Assembly (NCBI RefSeq): GCF_033097365.1
Contig: NZ_AP028461.1
Location: forward strand, 5,084,001 to 5,148,000
Source: Actinoplanes sichuanensis
GTDB lineage: Bacteria > Actinomycetota > Actinomycetes > Mycobacteriales > Micromonosporaceae
Direction of reading: 5' to 3'
Length of the DNA stretch: 64,000 nucleotides
The notes under the pieces: generated by a model
The model's database searches: none
What the model was told of the DNA's origin: nothing
What the model saw: only the letters and a program-made list of their open reading frames with translations
Program-made: the position numbers and the translations under genes
In this document: one piece after another, positions 8,604 to 17,837 of the stretch
Numbering within the stretch: the stretch's first letter is position 1
How the letters are laid out: each line of letters begins with the position of its first letter

Positions 8604-10742
8604 GTGCTGACGTGCAGGGTCCTGGGGCCGGTCGAGATCGAGGTGGACGGCCGCCCCGTACCCGTACGGGGCCCGGCTCCCCCGGCGCCTGGTCACCGCG
8701 CCGGCCGCCGCTCAGGGGCGCCCCGTCAGCCGCCGGCCAACCCGAAGAGCTCCCTGTTCTTCTACGTGTCCCGGCTGCGGGCCGGCTTCGGCGCCGACCG
8801 GGAGGCGCTGGTCCGGAACACGCCGCCCCGTACCGGGCCCGGCTCGCCGAGCTGCGCATCGTCGCCGAGGAGGAGCGGTCGGCCGGCGACTCGCGGCCGG
8901 TGACGCCGTCGTCGTGGTCGGCGATCTCGAGGCGGCGGTACGGGCCGAGCCGTACCGTGAGCGCCGCTGGGAACTGCTGATCCTCGCCCAGTACCGCAGT
9001 GGCCGGCAGGCCGACGCGCTGTCCTCGCTGCGCCGTGTGCGTGACCTGCTCGCCGAGGAGCTCGGCCTGGACCCCGGCCCGGCCCTGCAGGACCTGGAAC
9101 GCCGCCTACTGCTGCAGGACCCCCGCCTACTGCTGGACACCCGCCCGCCACGGACACCACGGCCGCTGTCCGCGTTCCTCGGGCGCGGATCACCGCCGCC
9201 CTCGCCGACCGGCCCGCCACGCTGCTGCTCGACAACTGCGAACATCTCGTCGAACCGGTCGCCGACCTGGTCCTGCACCTTCTCGCGCACTGCCCCGGCC
9301 TGCGGATCCTGACCACCAGCCGGGAACCGCTCAGGGTCAACGGCGAGCAGCTGCTCCCGGTCGACCCGCTACCCGCCGAAGCGGCGATCGCGCTGCTCAC
9401 CGACCGGATCGCGGCCCAACGCCCCGGTTGGCGACCGGACGACACCGACCTCGGCCACCTGGCCCACATCGCGGCCGCCCTCGACGGCATCCCGCTCGCC
9501 CTGGAACTCGCCGCCGCCCGGTCCCGGATGATCGGCCTCGGTGATCTCAGCGCGATGCTCGACGATCGGTTCCCCGCGCTCGGGACCGTCCCGCGCGGCG
9601 CGATCACCCCGCACCAGACCCTGGAGGCGGCCGTCGCGTGGAGTGTGGATCTGCTCCCGCCCGACGACCGGGCACTGCTGTCGCGGCTGTGGCCGTTCGA
9701 GGACGGGTTCCCACCGGCCGCCGTCGACGACGACCTCGACCGGCTGTCCGCCCTGGTCGCCCGGTCGGTGGTGGCCGCCGACCTCGACGTGACACCGACC
9801 CGCTACCGGCTGCTGGAGATCATCCGGGCGTACTGCCGAGCTCATGATCCACAACCGGCCGCCAGCCGGGAGACCCATGCCGCCTGGGTACGGGAACTGG
9901 TCGCCCGCTGGGTCCCGGAACTGATCGGCGAGCACTCTCCGCACGCGATGCGGGTACTGCACCGGGATCTCGCGAACGTGCACGCCGGCATCGAACACGA
10001 CCTGACCGCGTCACCCGAGGCCGCGCTGCGTACCGCGTCGCTGATGCCCTGGTTCTGGTTCCGCGCCGGTCACACCGCCACCGGCCTGCGGCTGCTCGAC
10101 GCCGCGCTGACCGCCGCCCCGGACGCCCCGGTCGCCGACCGGGCGAGAGCCTTCGGCGCCGGAGCGACGGTACGGTTCATCAGCGGTGATCTGGTCGGCG
10201 CCGGGCAGTGGCTGGAGCAGGCGCACACGATCCTGCCCGAGCCCACCGACCGGGCCGAACGGATCGTGTACGTCCAGATCCACTACTACGACTCGGTCGT
10301 CCACCACGGCGCCGAGGACTACGCCGCCGCCGGCCGGCAACGGCAGGGCTGGGCGGCGGCGCTCGGCGAGATGGGACTCGGCCGGCTCGGCCTGATCGGC
10401 GCCACCCTGGGCGGCGCCGGATCACCCGTCTACCCGGATGACGCGCTGGCCGCGATCCGCCGCTCGATCCGCCTGTTCCGCGTCGAGGACGACCTCGGCA
10501 ACCTGCTCACCTGCCTGTGCATGGGCGCGCAGGCGCTCGCCCTGGCCGGCCGCCCGGACACCGCCGCGGTGCTGCTGACCGCGGTGCGCGGCTACGCGGT
10601 CCGGCGGGGCATCGACCCGACGCTGGTCGGTCCTCAGTTGACGGCGGCCATCGAGGCGATGCTGCGCGACGCCGACTGGGCCGCCGCGGCCGAAGCCGCC
10701 CGGAATCTCGGCGAGCAGCAGATGATCGAACTGCTCGGCTGA
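8604..10742 (+). pseudogene. Degraded SARP/AfsR-type transcriptional regulator
   Basis: Homology to BTAD-NTPase-TPR regulators is spread over three frames. 8604 to about 8826 gives VLTCRVLGPVEIEVDGRP and SSLFFYVSRLRAGFGADRE. About 8826-8900 gives APYRARLAELRIVAEEER in a second frame. About 8911-9165 gives the BTAD end in a third. About 9184-10742 gives the NTPase C-terminal part and TPR region back in the first. Compared with the intact paralogue at 33618, most of the winged helix, part of BTAD and the whole Walker A region are missing, while Walker B (LLLDNCEHL) survives. A 404-codon open frame from 9528 remains but probably cannot act as a SARP. The gene looks dead rather than mis-sequenced, because several segments are gone. 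Confidence 0.85.
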
Positions 10743-10807
10743 TCGGTTTTGTCGTACCCCACGGCTAAGTTCATCCGCGTTCCCCCTCCTGCCGAAAGGT
10801 GGCCCGG

Positions 10808-12232
10808 ATGCCGGCCGAAACGACGTACCTCGAACTCTCCGAAGACAGCGGGAGTGCCCACAAGTTCTACGAGGTGACCGTCGACGGCACCGACCTGACC
10901 GTCCGTTATGGCCGCATCGGCGACCGGGGGCAGGTCAAGCAGTCGTCGTTCACCACCGAGGACAAGGCACGGTCCGAGGCCGCGAAGAAGATCGGGGAGA
11001 AGGTCCGAAAGGGCTACGCACCGGCGGTCATCGGCCGGCGGCAGCCCCGTTCGGTCACCCGACGGCAGATCGTCAGCACCCGGTCCACCGCCAAGAGCGC
11101 CCCGGTCCTGTGGCGCTACCGGTCCGGCAGTCCCGCGTTCGGGGTGTTCGTCGACGACGACGTCTGCATGGTCGGCAACGAGGCCGGGCTGATCACCACG
11201 CTCAACCACAAGGCCGAGGTGCAGCAGCAGTTCCGGCTACCCGACGGGGTGAAGTGCATCGTCGCCGACGACCGCTGGATCTACGCGGGCTGCGACGACG
11301 GCAACGTCTATGACCTCTCCGGCAAGGTGCCCCGTCTGGCCTATCGGATCGCGCCCGAGATCGACATCTACTGGCTGGACATCCACGACGGCGTCCTCGG
11401 GGTGTCGGATGCCAACGGGGGCATCTCCGCGATCGACCACGAGGACGAGTTCCTCTGGCAGCGGCCCGGCCGCGGTTCGTCGGCGTGGATGGTCCGGTGT
11501 GACGACAACGCCGTCCACCACGGGCACAGTGCCGGCGTGACCAGCTACGACTGGCGGACCGGTCAGGAGTTGTGGCACACCGGCACCCGCGGCGCGGTGC
11601 TGTTCGGCTGGCAGGAGCGCGACACCGTCTACGCGGGCACGTCCGACCGGCAGGTGGTCGAGCTCGGCAAGGACGGCTCGCACCGCCAGAGCTACCGGTG
11701 CGACGCCGCCGTCTTCTCGTGCGCCGCCGCCGAGGACGGCCGTTACATCTTCGCCGGCGACAGCTCCTCTTCGATCTACTGCTTCGACGCCGCCGGGAAC
11801 CGTCTGTGGAAACTGGCGACCGGCTGCGGCTCCGCCTACTCGATGCAGTATCACGACGAGCGCCTCTACATCGTCACCACCGACGGTTCGCTGGCCTGCA
11901 TCGACGCCGGCGAGCAGGCGATCCGCTCGGCAGTCGACGGCACGGTTCCCCAGGTGGTGGATGTGAAGGCGCCGCCGCGGATGGCCGAGGTGGCCCCGTC
12001 CACGACTGTCGAGATCGTCCACGACCCGGCCGACGGCATCGTCGTCGAGTGCGTCGAGGAGTCCGGTCGCCTGCGCATCCGGGTGGTCACCGCCGGCTAC
12101 CGCAACGACTGGCAGGTCCAGTTCCCGAAGGGCATCCGGGAGAGCGGCAGCCGCTACGTCGTGACCGGCATCCGAGAGGCCTCCCGGGGCGGCTTCTACC
12201 GCGCCTACGGCGACATCCGCCGTCTGAGCTGA
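10808..12232 (+). CDS. WGR domain protein with C-terminal beta-propeller
   Basis: A 474-residue protein. The ATG at 10808 follows GAAAGGTGG at 5 nt, so I prefer it to the GTG at 10799. Residues 1-75 are a WGR domain with the core VRYGRIGDRGQV and the F-x-T-x-x-x-A-x-x-E-A-x-x-K tail. WGR domains are known from PARPs and molybdate regulators and bind nucleic acid or protein. Residues about 100-400 contain repeated W/Y-G and D-G-x-x-x-x-G blades (GVFVDDDVCMVGNEAGLI, IYAGCDDGNVYDL, YIFAGDSSSSIYCFD), a PQQ/WD40-like propeller. There is no signal peptide, so it is cytosolic. Its role is unknown. Confidence 0.85.
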   Translation: MPAETTYLELSEDSGSAHKFYEVTVDGTDLTVRYGRIGDRGQVKQSSFTTEDKARSEAAKKIGEKVRKGYAPAVIGRRQPRSVTRRQIVSTRSTAKSAPVLWRYRSGSPAFGVFVDDDVCMVGNEAGLITTLNHKAEVQQQFRLPDGVKCIVADDRWIYAGCDDGNVYDLSGKVPRLAYRIAPEIDIYWLDIHDGVLGVSDANGGISAIDHEDEFLWQRPGRGSSAWMVRCDDNAVHHGHSAGVTSYDWRTGQELWHTGTRGAVLFGWQERDTVYAGTSDRQVVELGKDGSHRQSYRCDAAVFSCAAAEDGRYIFAGDSSSSIYCFDAAGNRLWKLATGCGSAYSMQYHDERLYIVTTDGSLACIDAGEQAIRSAVDGTVPQVVDVKAPPRMAEVAPSTTVEIVHDPADGIVVECVEESGRLRIRVVTAGYRNDWQVQFPKGIRESGSRYVVTGIREASRGGFYRAYGDIRRLS

Positions 12233-12241
12233 TCCCGGCGA

Positions 12242-12271
12242 GCCGGTGGTGGGGCTAGCACCACCACCGGC
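12242..12271 (+). terminator. Hairpin terminator after the WGR gene
   Basis: Perfect 11-bp arms GCCGGTGGTGG (12242-12252) and CCACCACCGGC (12261-12271) with an 8-nt loop start 10 nt after the stop at 12232. Confidence 0.65.
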
Positions 12272-12346
12272 CGGGAGTCTGTTCCATCGTGCCCGGGTGC
12301 GGATCGCGAAAGGCTGAACCCGTCGAAACAAGACGGGGGAGGAACG

Positions 12347-13609
12347 ATGCGAAGCTCAGAGGCACAGGTGATCAGCCGACGGGCCGTTCTCGGTGGAGCG
12401 GCCGCGGCCGCCGCGGGGATATGGCTCACCTCGACCGAGGCGGCCTCGGCGAGCGACCAGGGTGCCCTGGCGGTGGAGCGCGAGGCCGCCCGGCTGGACG
12501 GTTCGCTCGTCGCACTGCGACGTGACCTGCACGCCCATCCGGAGCTCTCCGGTCAGGAGCAGCGGACCGCCGGGGTGGTGGCGGCGCGCCTGCGGGCGGC
12601 CGGGCTCGACGTCACGACAGGCGTCGGCGGGCACGGGGTCGTCGGTGTTCTGACCGGGACCCGTCCGGGCCGCACGGTGGCGTACCGGGCGGACATGGAC
12701 GCGGTCGGTCCGGACGACGGGGGCGGCGGCGCCACCGGCCCGGCCCACCTGTGCGGGCACGACCTGCACACCACGATCGGGGTGGGGATCGCCGAGGTGC
12801 TGGCCCGGCTGCGCGAGCGGCTGTCCGGCCGGGTGGTGTTCCTGTTCCAGCCGGCTGAGGAGAACCTGACCGGGGCCGCCGCGATGATCGCCGACGGCGT
12901 TCTCACGGCCACCCGACCGAGCGAGATCCACGCACTGCACTGCGGCCCGTTCCCGGTCGGCCGGTTCGCGACGACCGCCGGCACCGGCATGCCCGGCCAG
13001 GACCGGGGCCGGATCGTCCTCACCGGCGCCGACGCCCCGGCGCGCGCTCAGCGGCTGGCCGAGAGCATCAACGGCATCGGCACGGTCCGGCGCCCGGCCG
13101 GTCCCGCCGACCTGGAGCAGTTGCTGGCCGACCTGCAGACTCCCGGTGGACCGCTGGCCCGGTTCGTCTTCATGCAGGCCCAGGCCGTCGGCGCGACCGT
13201 GCGGGTCGCGTCGCGGTGCTGGCCGGAGCACCGCTACACGGAGGTGCGGGCCGAGATCAGACGCCGCGCCCGGGCGGCCGGTCCGGCCACCGTGGACTTC
13301 CCGACCGACCCGTTCCCGGCGATGCACACGCCGCAGCGAGCGGGCCAGGCCCTGGACCGTCATCTCCGACGCACGCTGGGCACCGAGCGGGTACTGGCGC
13401 TGCACGCCACGATCCCGTTCAGTGGGGAGGACTACGCCCTCTTCCTGGACCGGATCCCCGGCACCTACACGTTCCTCGGTGTGCGGGCCCCGAACACCGG
13501 GATCGAGACCAGCTATCCGCACCTCGCCACGTTCCAGCCGGACGAGAGCGCCATCGGCCACGGCGTCCGGGTGATGTCCGGCTGGCTGCTGACCCGCACC
13601 CGCTCCTGA
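12347..13609 (+). CDS. Exported M20-family amidohydrolase (hippurate/aminoacylase type)
   Basis: A 420-residue metallo-hydrolase. ATG 12347 follows GGGGGAGG. A twin-arginine-like signal (ISRRAVLGGAAAAAAGIW) ends near residue 35. M20 motifs are present: LRRDLHAHPELSGQE, the dinuclear-metal aspartates in YRADMDAV (116, 118), HLCGHD (H134, C136, H138), the E171/E172 pair in FQPAEEN, HALH (195-198) and FSGEDYALFL. M20D enzymes hydrolyse N-acyl amino acids, usually in the cytosol; export is less common. The lid region after about residue 205 is short and lacks the usual GxGGHA dimer motif, so substrate specificity may differ. Confidence 0.88.
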   Translation: MRSSEAQVISRRAVLGGAAAAAAGIWLTSTEAASASDQGALAVEREAARLDGSLVALRRDLHAHPELSGQEQRTAGVVAARLRAAGLDVTTGVGGHGVVGVLTGTRPGRTVAYRADMDAVGPDDGGGGATGPAHLCGHDLHTTIGVGIAEVLARLRERLSGRVVFLFQPAEENLTGAAAMIADGVLTATRPSEIHALHCGPFPVGRFATTAGTGMPGQDRGRIVLTGADAPARAQRLAESINGIGTVRRPAGPADLEQLLADLQTPGGPLARFVFMQAQAVGATVRVASRCWPEHRYTEVRAEIRRRARAAGPATVDFPTDPFPAMHTPQRAGQALDRHLRRTLGTERVLALHATIPFSGEDYALFLDRIPGTYTFLGVRAPNTGIETSYPHLATFQPDESAIGHGVRVMSGWLLTRTRS

Positions 13610-13619
13610 CCGGAGTCGC

Positions 13620-15131
13620 TCAACCGCCGAGGATGACCAGTTCGGTCCGGCCGCTCGCGGCGCCGGTCTTCTGGACCATCATCAGGTCCGGGCGGGTGTC
13701 GGCATTCCAGTCGGTGACCAGCAGGTCGAGGTGGGCCGAGACGCCCGGCGCGGTGTCCACCTCGGCCAGCGGGCGGCCCAGCTTGGCCGCCCCGTCGAGG
13801 ACCCGCAGTTGCGTCTTGCCGTCGGCGGTCACCGACGCCCGCATCACCACCACGTCGGGGTGGCGATCGTTGTTGTAGTCGGTCACCGCGATCCGGCGGT
13901 CGGCGTTCGCCGGCTCGGCGGTCGCGGTCACCGGCAGCAGGTGCCGCTGGAAGTCCGAGGCGCCGTCGAGGACCTGCACCTCCATCTTCCCACCGGCGGT
14001 GCCCGACGCCTGCGTGACCACCAGATCGACCCGCCCGTCGGCGTTCCAGTCGGCGGTGGAGAACCGGAACCTGTCGTCGGTGGCGGGCAGCCCCGTGGCC
14101 AGACGGTCGACCAGCAACCGTCGGAAGGCCGTGGCTCCGTCGAGGACACTCACCTCGGTGCGCCCGCTCGCGGTGCCGGACCGCTGGACCACGACGAGGT
14201 CGGGCCGGCCGTCACCGTTGTAGTCGGTCACCGCGTACACGTGCCGGTCGTCGGTCGCGCCGAGCGCGGTGCTCCTGGTCAGCAGCAGGGTGGCGAAGTC
14301 GGTGGCACCGTCCATGATGCGGACCTCGGTCTTGCCGGTGGCCGCCGACGAACCCTTGACCAGGATCAGGTCGGGTTTCTTGTCCCCGTTCCAGTCGGCC
14401 AGAGCCAGCTCGTGACGGCCGTCGAGAGCCCCCAGCTCGGTGCCCGCCGCGACCAGCGCCTTCTGATACGGACCGGACGGCACCGCCTGCGGCGCCGGAA
14501 CGACCGGCGCGGACGCGGGCCGGGCCCACAGCGCCGACACGATCAGGGACGCGTCGTGGGCCTCCGGCGCATACGCCAACGGGAACGCCGAACCCTGGAC
14601 ACGCTGGCAGATCGCGCCGATGTCGCCGCTCATCCAGCTGTCACCCGGATGCTTGCGCAGCATCGAGTCGAGGAAGGCGTTCGTCGCATACACCGGGTCG
14701 AGCAGCTGGTCGGGCCGTCCCCAGCCCTGCGAGGGCCGCTGTTGGAACAGCCCGAGACTGTCATGGTCGTAGGCGACGGCATGGTTGTGCAGTGTGCTCT
14801 CGGCGATCGCCGTGGTCACCGCGATGACCGCCGCACGGGGACCCAGCCCGCGCGCCTGAACGGTGCCGATGATGGCCCGGGCGCAGGCGATGCTGCGCGC
14901 GTTGACCGACGAGCCGAGGCGCCGCCCGTTCATCGACGGCCGGACCTGATCGGCGACGGCGCCGTCGTCGGCGGTCACCACGCTCGGCCGGCACGGCGCC
15001 AGCGCGTCCTGCGACGGCGGCCGGACGGTGACGACCGGCCCACCCGCCTGCGCGGCGGTGGGCGGATAGAGAACCGCAGCCGCGATCGTCGCCGCGGAGA
15101 AGCCCGCTCGCCGTGCCCGTTTCGATGCCAT
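13620..15131 (-). CDS. Secreted lysozyme-like protein with FG-GAP repeats
   Basis: A 503-residue protein; start ATG 15131, followed by a signal peptide ending near residue 29 (TAAQA). Residues about 65-200 resemble a lysozyme-like/transglycosylase fold: TAIAESTLHN (candidate catalytic E111) and SLGLFQQRPSQGWG, comparable to the ES and GLFQ motifs of SLT enzymes. From about residue 260 there are five FG-GAP/VCBS repeats, each with a D-x-N-x-D-x-x-x-D calcium loop (DWNGDKKPDL, DYNGDGRPDL, DWNADGRVDL, DYNNDRHPDV, DWNADTRPDL). This suggests an extracellular beta-propeller joined to a cell-wall enzyme. It is convergent with the amidohydrolase, 10 bp away. Confidence 0.85.
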   Translation of the reverse strand: MASKRARRAGFSAATIAAAVLYPPTAAQAGGPVVTVRPPSQDALAPCRPSVVTADDGAVADQVRPSMNGRRLGSSVNARSIACARAIIGTVQARGLGPRAAVIAVTTAIAESTLHNHAVAYDHDSLGLFQQRPSQGWGRPDQLLDPVYATNAFLDSMLRKHPGDSWMSGDIGAICQRVQGSAFPLAYAPEAHDASLIVSALWARPASAPVVPAPQAVPSGPYQKALVAAGTELGALDGRHELALADWNGDKKPDLILVKGSSAATGKTEVRIMDGATDFATLLLTRSTALGATDDRHVYAVTDYNGDGRPDLVVVQRSGTASGRTEVSVLDGATAFRRLLVDRLATGLPATDDRFRFSTADWNADGRVDLVVTQASGTAGGKMEVQVLDGASDFQRHLLPVTATAEPANADRRIAVTDYNNDRHPDVVVMRASVTADGKTQLRVLDGAAKLGRPLAEVDTAPGVSAHLDLLVTDWNADTRPDLMMVQKTGAASGRTELVILGG

Positions 15132-15190
15132 GTGGTACCCGACCCCCGTCGTCGACCTACGTGCCGCACCAATGTGCCACAGATCCCCGT

Positions 15191-15856
15191 TCACCCGAAA
15201 GACGTAGTGCGGGGCGCGAGTCCGTTCTCGTAGGCGTAGACCACGATCTGCACGCGGTCCCGGAGTTCAAGTTTGGCCAGCAACCGCCCGACGTGTGCCT
15301 TCACGGTCGCCTCGGACAGGTGCAGGCCGGCGGCGATCTCGCTGTTCGACAGCCCTCCGGCGACAAGGGTGAGGACCTCGCGTTCCCGGTCGGTCAGCCG
15401 GTCCAGGCGTTCGTCGGTGACCGGCCGGGGCAGGTGCGGCAGGGCGATGTCGAGCAGTCGCCTGGTCACGGCCGGGGCGACCACCGCGTGCCCACCGACG
15501 ACCGCGTGGATGGCACTGATCAGCTCGGCCGGCGGCACGTCCTTGAGCAGGAAACCACCGGCCCCGGCACGCAGCGCCGCATACACGTATTCGTCCAGGT
15601 CGAACGTGGTGAGGATCAGGATGCGGGCCGGGCTGCCGGAACCGACGATCTCGCGGGTCGCCTCGATCCCGTCGAGGACCGGCATCCGGACGTCCATCAA
15701 CACCACGTCGGGCCGCAACGCCCGGGTCATGGTGACCGCCTGGGCGCCGTTGCCCGCCTCACCGACGACGATGATGTCCGGCTGCGCCTCCAGCACCAGC
15801 CGGAACCCGAGCGACAGCAGCGGCTGATCGTCGGCGAGCAGCACCGATACGGTCAC
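15191..15856 (-). CDS. NarL/LuxR-family response regulator
   Basis: A 221-residue regulator. The GTG at 15856 overlaps the kinase stop by 4 nt (GTGA), which fixes the start. The receiver domain (1-120) has D9/D10, phospho-acceptor D55 in VVLMDVRMP, the conserved T and K105 in FLLKD. The LuxR-type helix-turn-helix (about 150-212) reads LTDREREVLTLVAGGLSNSE and SEATVKAHVGRLLAKLELRDR. It is the output partner of the kinase encoded just upstream and probably activates the ABC transporter operon that contains it. Confidence 0.93.
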   Translation of the reverse strand: MTVSVLLADDQPLLSLGFRLVLEAQPDIIVVGEAGNGAQAVTMTRALRPDVVLMDVRMPVLDGIEATREIVGSGSPARILILTTFDLDEYVYAALRAGAGGFLLKDVPPAELISAIHAVVGGHAVVAPAVTRRLLDIALPHLPRPVTDERLDRLTDREREVLTLVAGGLSNSEIAAGLHLSEATVKAHVGRLLAKLELRDRVQIVVYAYENGLAPRTTSFG

Positions 15857-17070
15857 GACGGAACCTCCAGACTCGTGTGCACCCGCCACCCCGGCCCGTC
15901 GCGTGGACCGGCTTCGACCCGGCCGCCGTACGCGGTGGCGCGCTCCGCCATCCCGGCCAGCCCGTGCCGGTCCCCCACCCGGGCCGGCCGCGCGGTCCGG
16001 CCGGCCCCGTCGTCGACGACGGTCACCTCCACCGTGTCCGGGCGGTAGCGCAGCCAGACCTCGGCTTCGGCGTGTGGCCCGGCGTGTTTGAGGGTGTTGG
16101 TGAGCGCCTCCTGCACGATCCGGTAGACGGCCAGTCCGGTGCCCGGCCCCCACTCGCCGGGTGTCCCCTCGCGGTGCAGGCTCACCCGTACCCCCGCGGC
16201 TTCGACTCTCTCGACCAGCGCATCGATGTCGCCGAGCCCGGGTTGCGGCACCCGGCTGCCCGGCTCCGACCGGGCCGTGCCGCGCAGCACACCGACCAGC
16301 CGCCGCATCTCCCCCAACGCCTGCCGGCCGGTCGCCGAGACCTGGCCCATCACGTCGGCGGCGCGCTGTGGCGCGTCGGTCGCGGTGACCGCGGCCCCAT
16401 CGGAGAGGGCGACCATCACCGCGAGATGGTGTGCGACGACGTCGTGCATCTCGCGCGCGACGCGCGCCCGCTCATCGGCGACGGCGAGCCGGGCCCGCTG
16501 ATCACGGTCCTGTTCCAGTCGCTGGGCGCGATCTTCCAAAGCCAGCAGGTACGCCGCACGCGTCCGCTGGTTGACGCCGACCAGCACGGCCGTGACCGTG
16601 ACCGCGGACACCGCCGCGAACGCGCCCCAGGCCGGCCCGTCCTCGATCCGGTTGCCGAACCCCGGCAACACCGTGATCACGGCGGCCAGCCACGCGAACC
16701 GGGCGGGCCGGTAGCGGGCGACCGCGTGCAGGGCGGTGAGCGTGACGGCCAGCGCGGCCGGCGACTGGGCGCCCATCGCCTGGGAGACGATGAACAGCCC
16801 GGTCGCCGCCGCGAAGACCAGGACCGGCGCCCGGCGGCGCCAGATCAACGGCACCGGCAGCAGGACGACCGAGATCCAGTCCAGCGTGTCGGTCGGTTCT
16901 AGGGTCGCGCCGGTACGGCCGGAGAGCACCAGTCCGCACGCGAGCGCCACGAGCACGGCGATCCCGGCGTCGGCCTGCCGCGGGTGGCGGCGGGCGGCGG
17001 ACCGGAGGGCACTCGGGCTCACCGTTCCATTGTGGCCCTTCTCCCCGTCGCCTGTCCGCTCGGTGATCAC
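15853..17070 (-). CDS. Sensor histidine kinase, NarL-type (HisKA_3)
   Basis: A 405-residue membrane kinase. Four or five hydrophobic segments fill about residues 35-165 with little extracytoplasmic sequence. A coiled region (175-200) leads to the HisKA_3 helix AREMHDVVAHHLAVMVALSD with H209. The HATPase domain holds RIVQEALTNTLKHAG, VVDDGAG and GHGLAGMAER-type motifs (here DRHGLAGMAERATAYGG). I chose GTG 17070 because it overlaps the permease stop by 4 nt, the same join as elsewhere in this operon; GTG 17022 is the alternative. Such intramembrane-sensing kinases often respond to cell-envelope stress through a neighbouring ABC transporter. Confidence 0.9.
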   Translation of the reverse strand: MITERTGDGEKGHNGTVSPSALRSAARRHPRQADAGIAVLVALACGLVLSGRTGATLEPTDTLDWISVVLLPVPLIWRRRAPVLVFAAATGLFIVSQAMGAQSPAALAVTLTALHAVARYRPARFAWLAAVITVLPGFGNRIEDGPAWGAFAAVSAVTVTAVLVGVNQRTRAAYLLALEDRAQRLEQDRDQRARLAVADERARVAREMHDVVAHHLAVMVALSDGAAVTATDAPQRAADVMGQVSATGRQALGEMRRLVGVLRGTARSEPGSRVPQPGLGDIDALVERVEAAGVRVSLHREGTPGEWGPGTGLAVYRIVQEALTNTLKHAGPHAEAEVWLRYRPDTVEVTVVDDGAGRTARPARVGDRHGLAGMAERATAYGGRVEAGPRDGPGWRVHTSLEVPS

Positions 17071-17837
17071 GGATCGCGGCGCCACAGCATCGCGCCACCG
17101 GCGGCCAGGATCAGCACGATCCACGTGAGGACGGTCAGGGCGGCCGGGCCCGGCGCGAGCATCTGGAACGGGTTGCCGGAGTCCACGGCGTACAGGGCCT
17201 GGGCGGCCGCGACCGGCACGTAGCGCACCACGTCGTCGGCGAGGTGTTCGGGCAGCGTCGGCTGCAGGATCGCCGGCAGCACCAGCATGCTCAGCACGTA
17301 GACGGTGATCGCGGCCGCGGTGTGCCGGATCAGCGCACCGATCCCGAGCCCGATCAAAGCCAGCACGACCGGGGCGGCGGCCGCTCCGAGCAGAGCACGG
17401 ATCGGGATGTCGGCGTGCTGTCCGGCGGGCACCAGCGCCTGGCCGGCGAGCAGCGCGACCATGCAGGCCGACAACGTCACCGGGAACGCCACCAGGATCA
17501 GCGCGACCGCCTTCGCGAGCAGCACCGGCACCCGGCGGGGCACGGCCGCGAACGTCGCCCGGATCAGCCCGGAGCCGAACTCACCGGTGATCATCAGAAC
17601 GCCGAACACGCCCAGGATCAGCGAGATCACGTCCACGCCCAGGAACGTCTGCGCGGTCAGGGCACGGGGTGAGACCTCGGCTCCGGCCGTACGATAGACG
17701 TTGATGTTGATCGCGATCGCCAGGCCGACGGTGATAACCGCGGCGGCCGCGAGCACCGCCCAGGTCGAGCGGAGAACGATCAGCTTGCCCCATTCGGCAC
17801 GGGTCACCCGGGCGAACGAGATCCGGTGGGCGCTCAT
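17067..17837 (-). CDS. ABC-2 type transporter permease
   Basis: A 256-residue membrane protein with about six hydrophobic segments and a large loop after the first (YRTAGAEVSPRALTAQTFLG), typical of ABC-2 permeases. ATG 17837 overlaps the stop of the ATPase gene by 4 nt (ATGA); the longer frame upstream is an artefact inside the ATPase. It forms the transmembrane part of an exporter with the ATPase at 17834-18712. The substrate cannot be read from the sequence; lipids, peptides or antibiotics are common in such operons. Confidence 0.9.
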   Translation of the reverse strand: MSAHRISFARVTRAEWGKLIVLRSTWAVLAAAAVITVGLAIAININVYRTAGAEVSPRALTAQTFLGVDVISLILGVFGVLMITGEFGSGLIRATFAAVPRRVPVLLAKAVALILVAFPVTLSACMVALLAGQALVPAGQHADIPIRALLGAAAAPVVLALIGLGIGALIRHTAAAITVYVLSMLVLPAILQPTLPEHLADDVVRYVPVAAAQALYAVDSGNPFQMLAPGPAALTVLTWIVLILAAGGAMLWRRDP

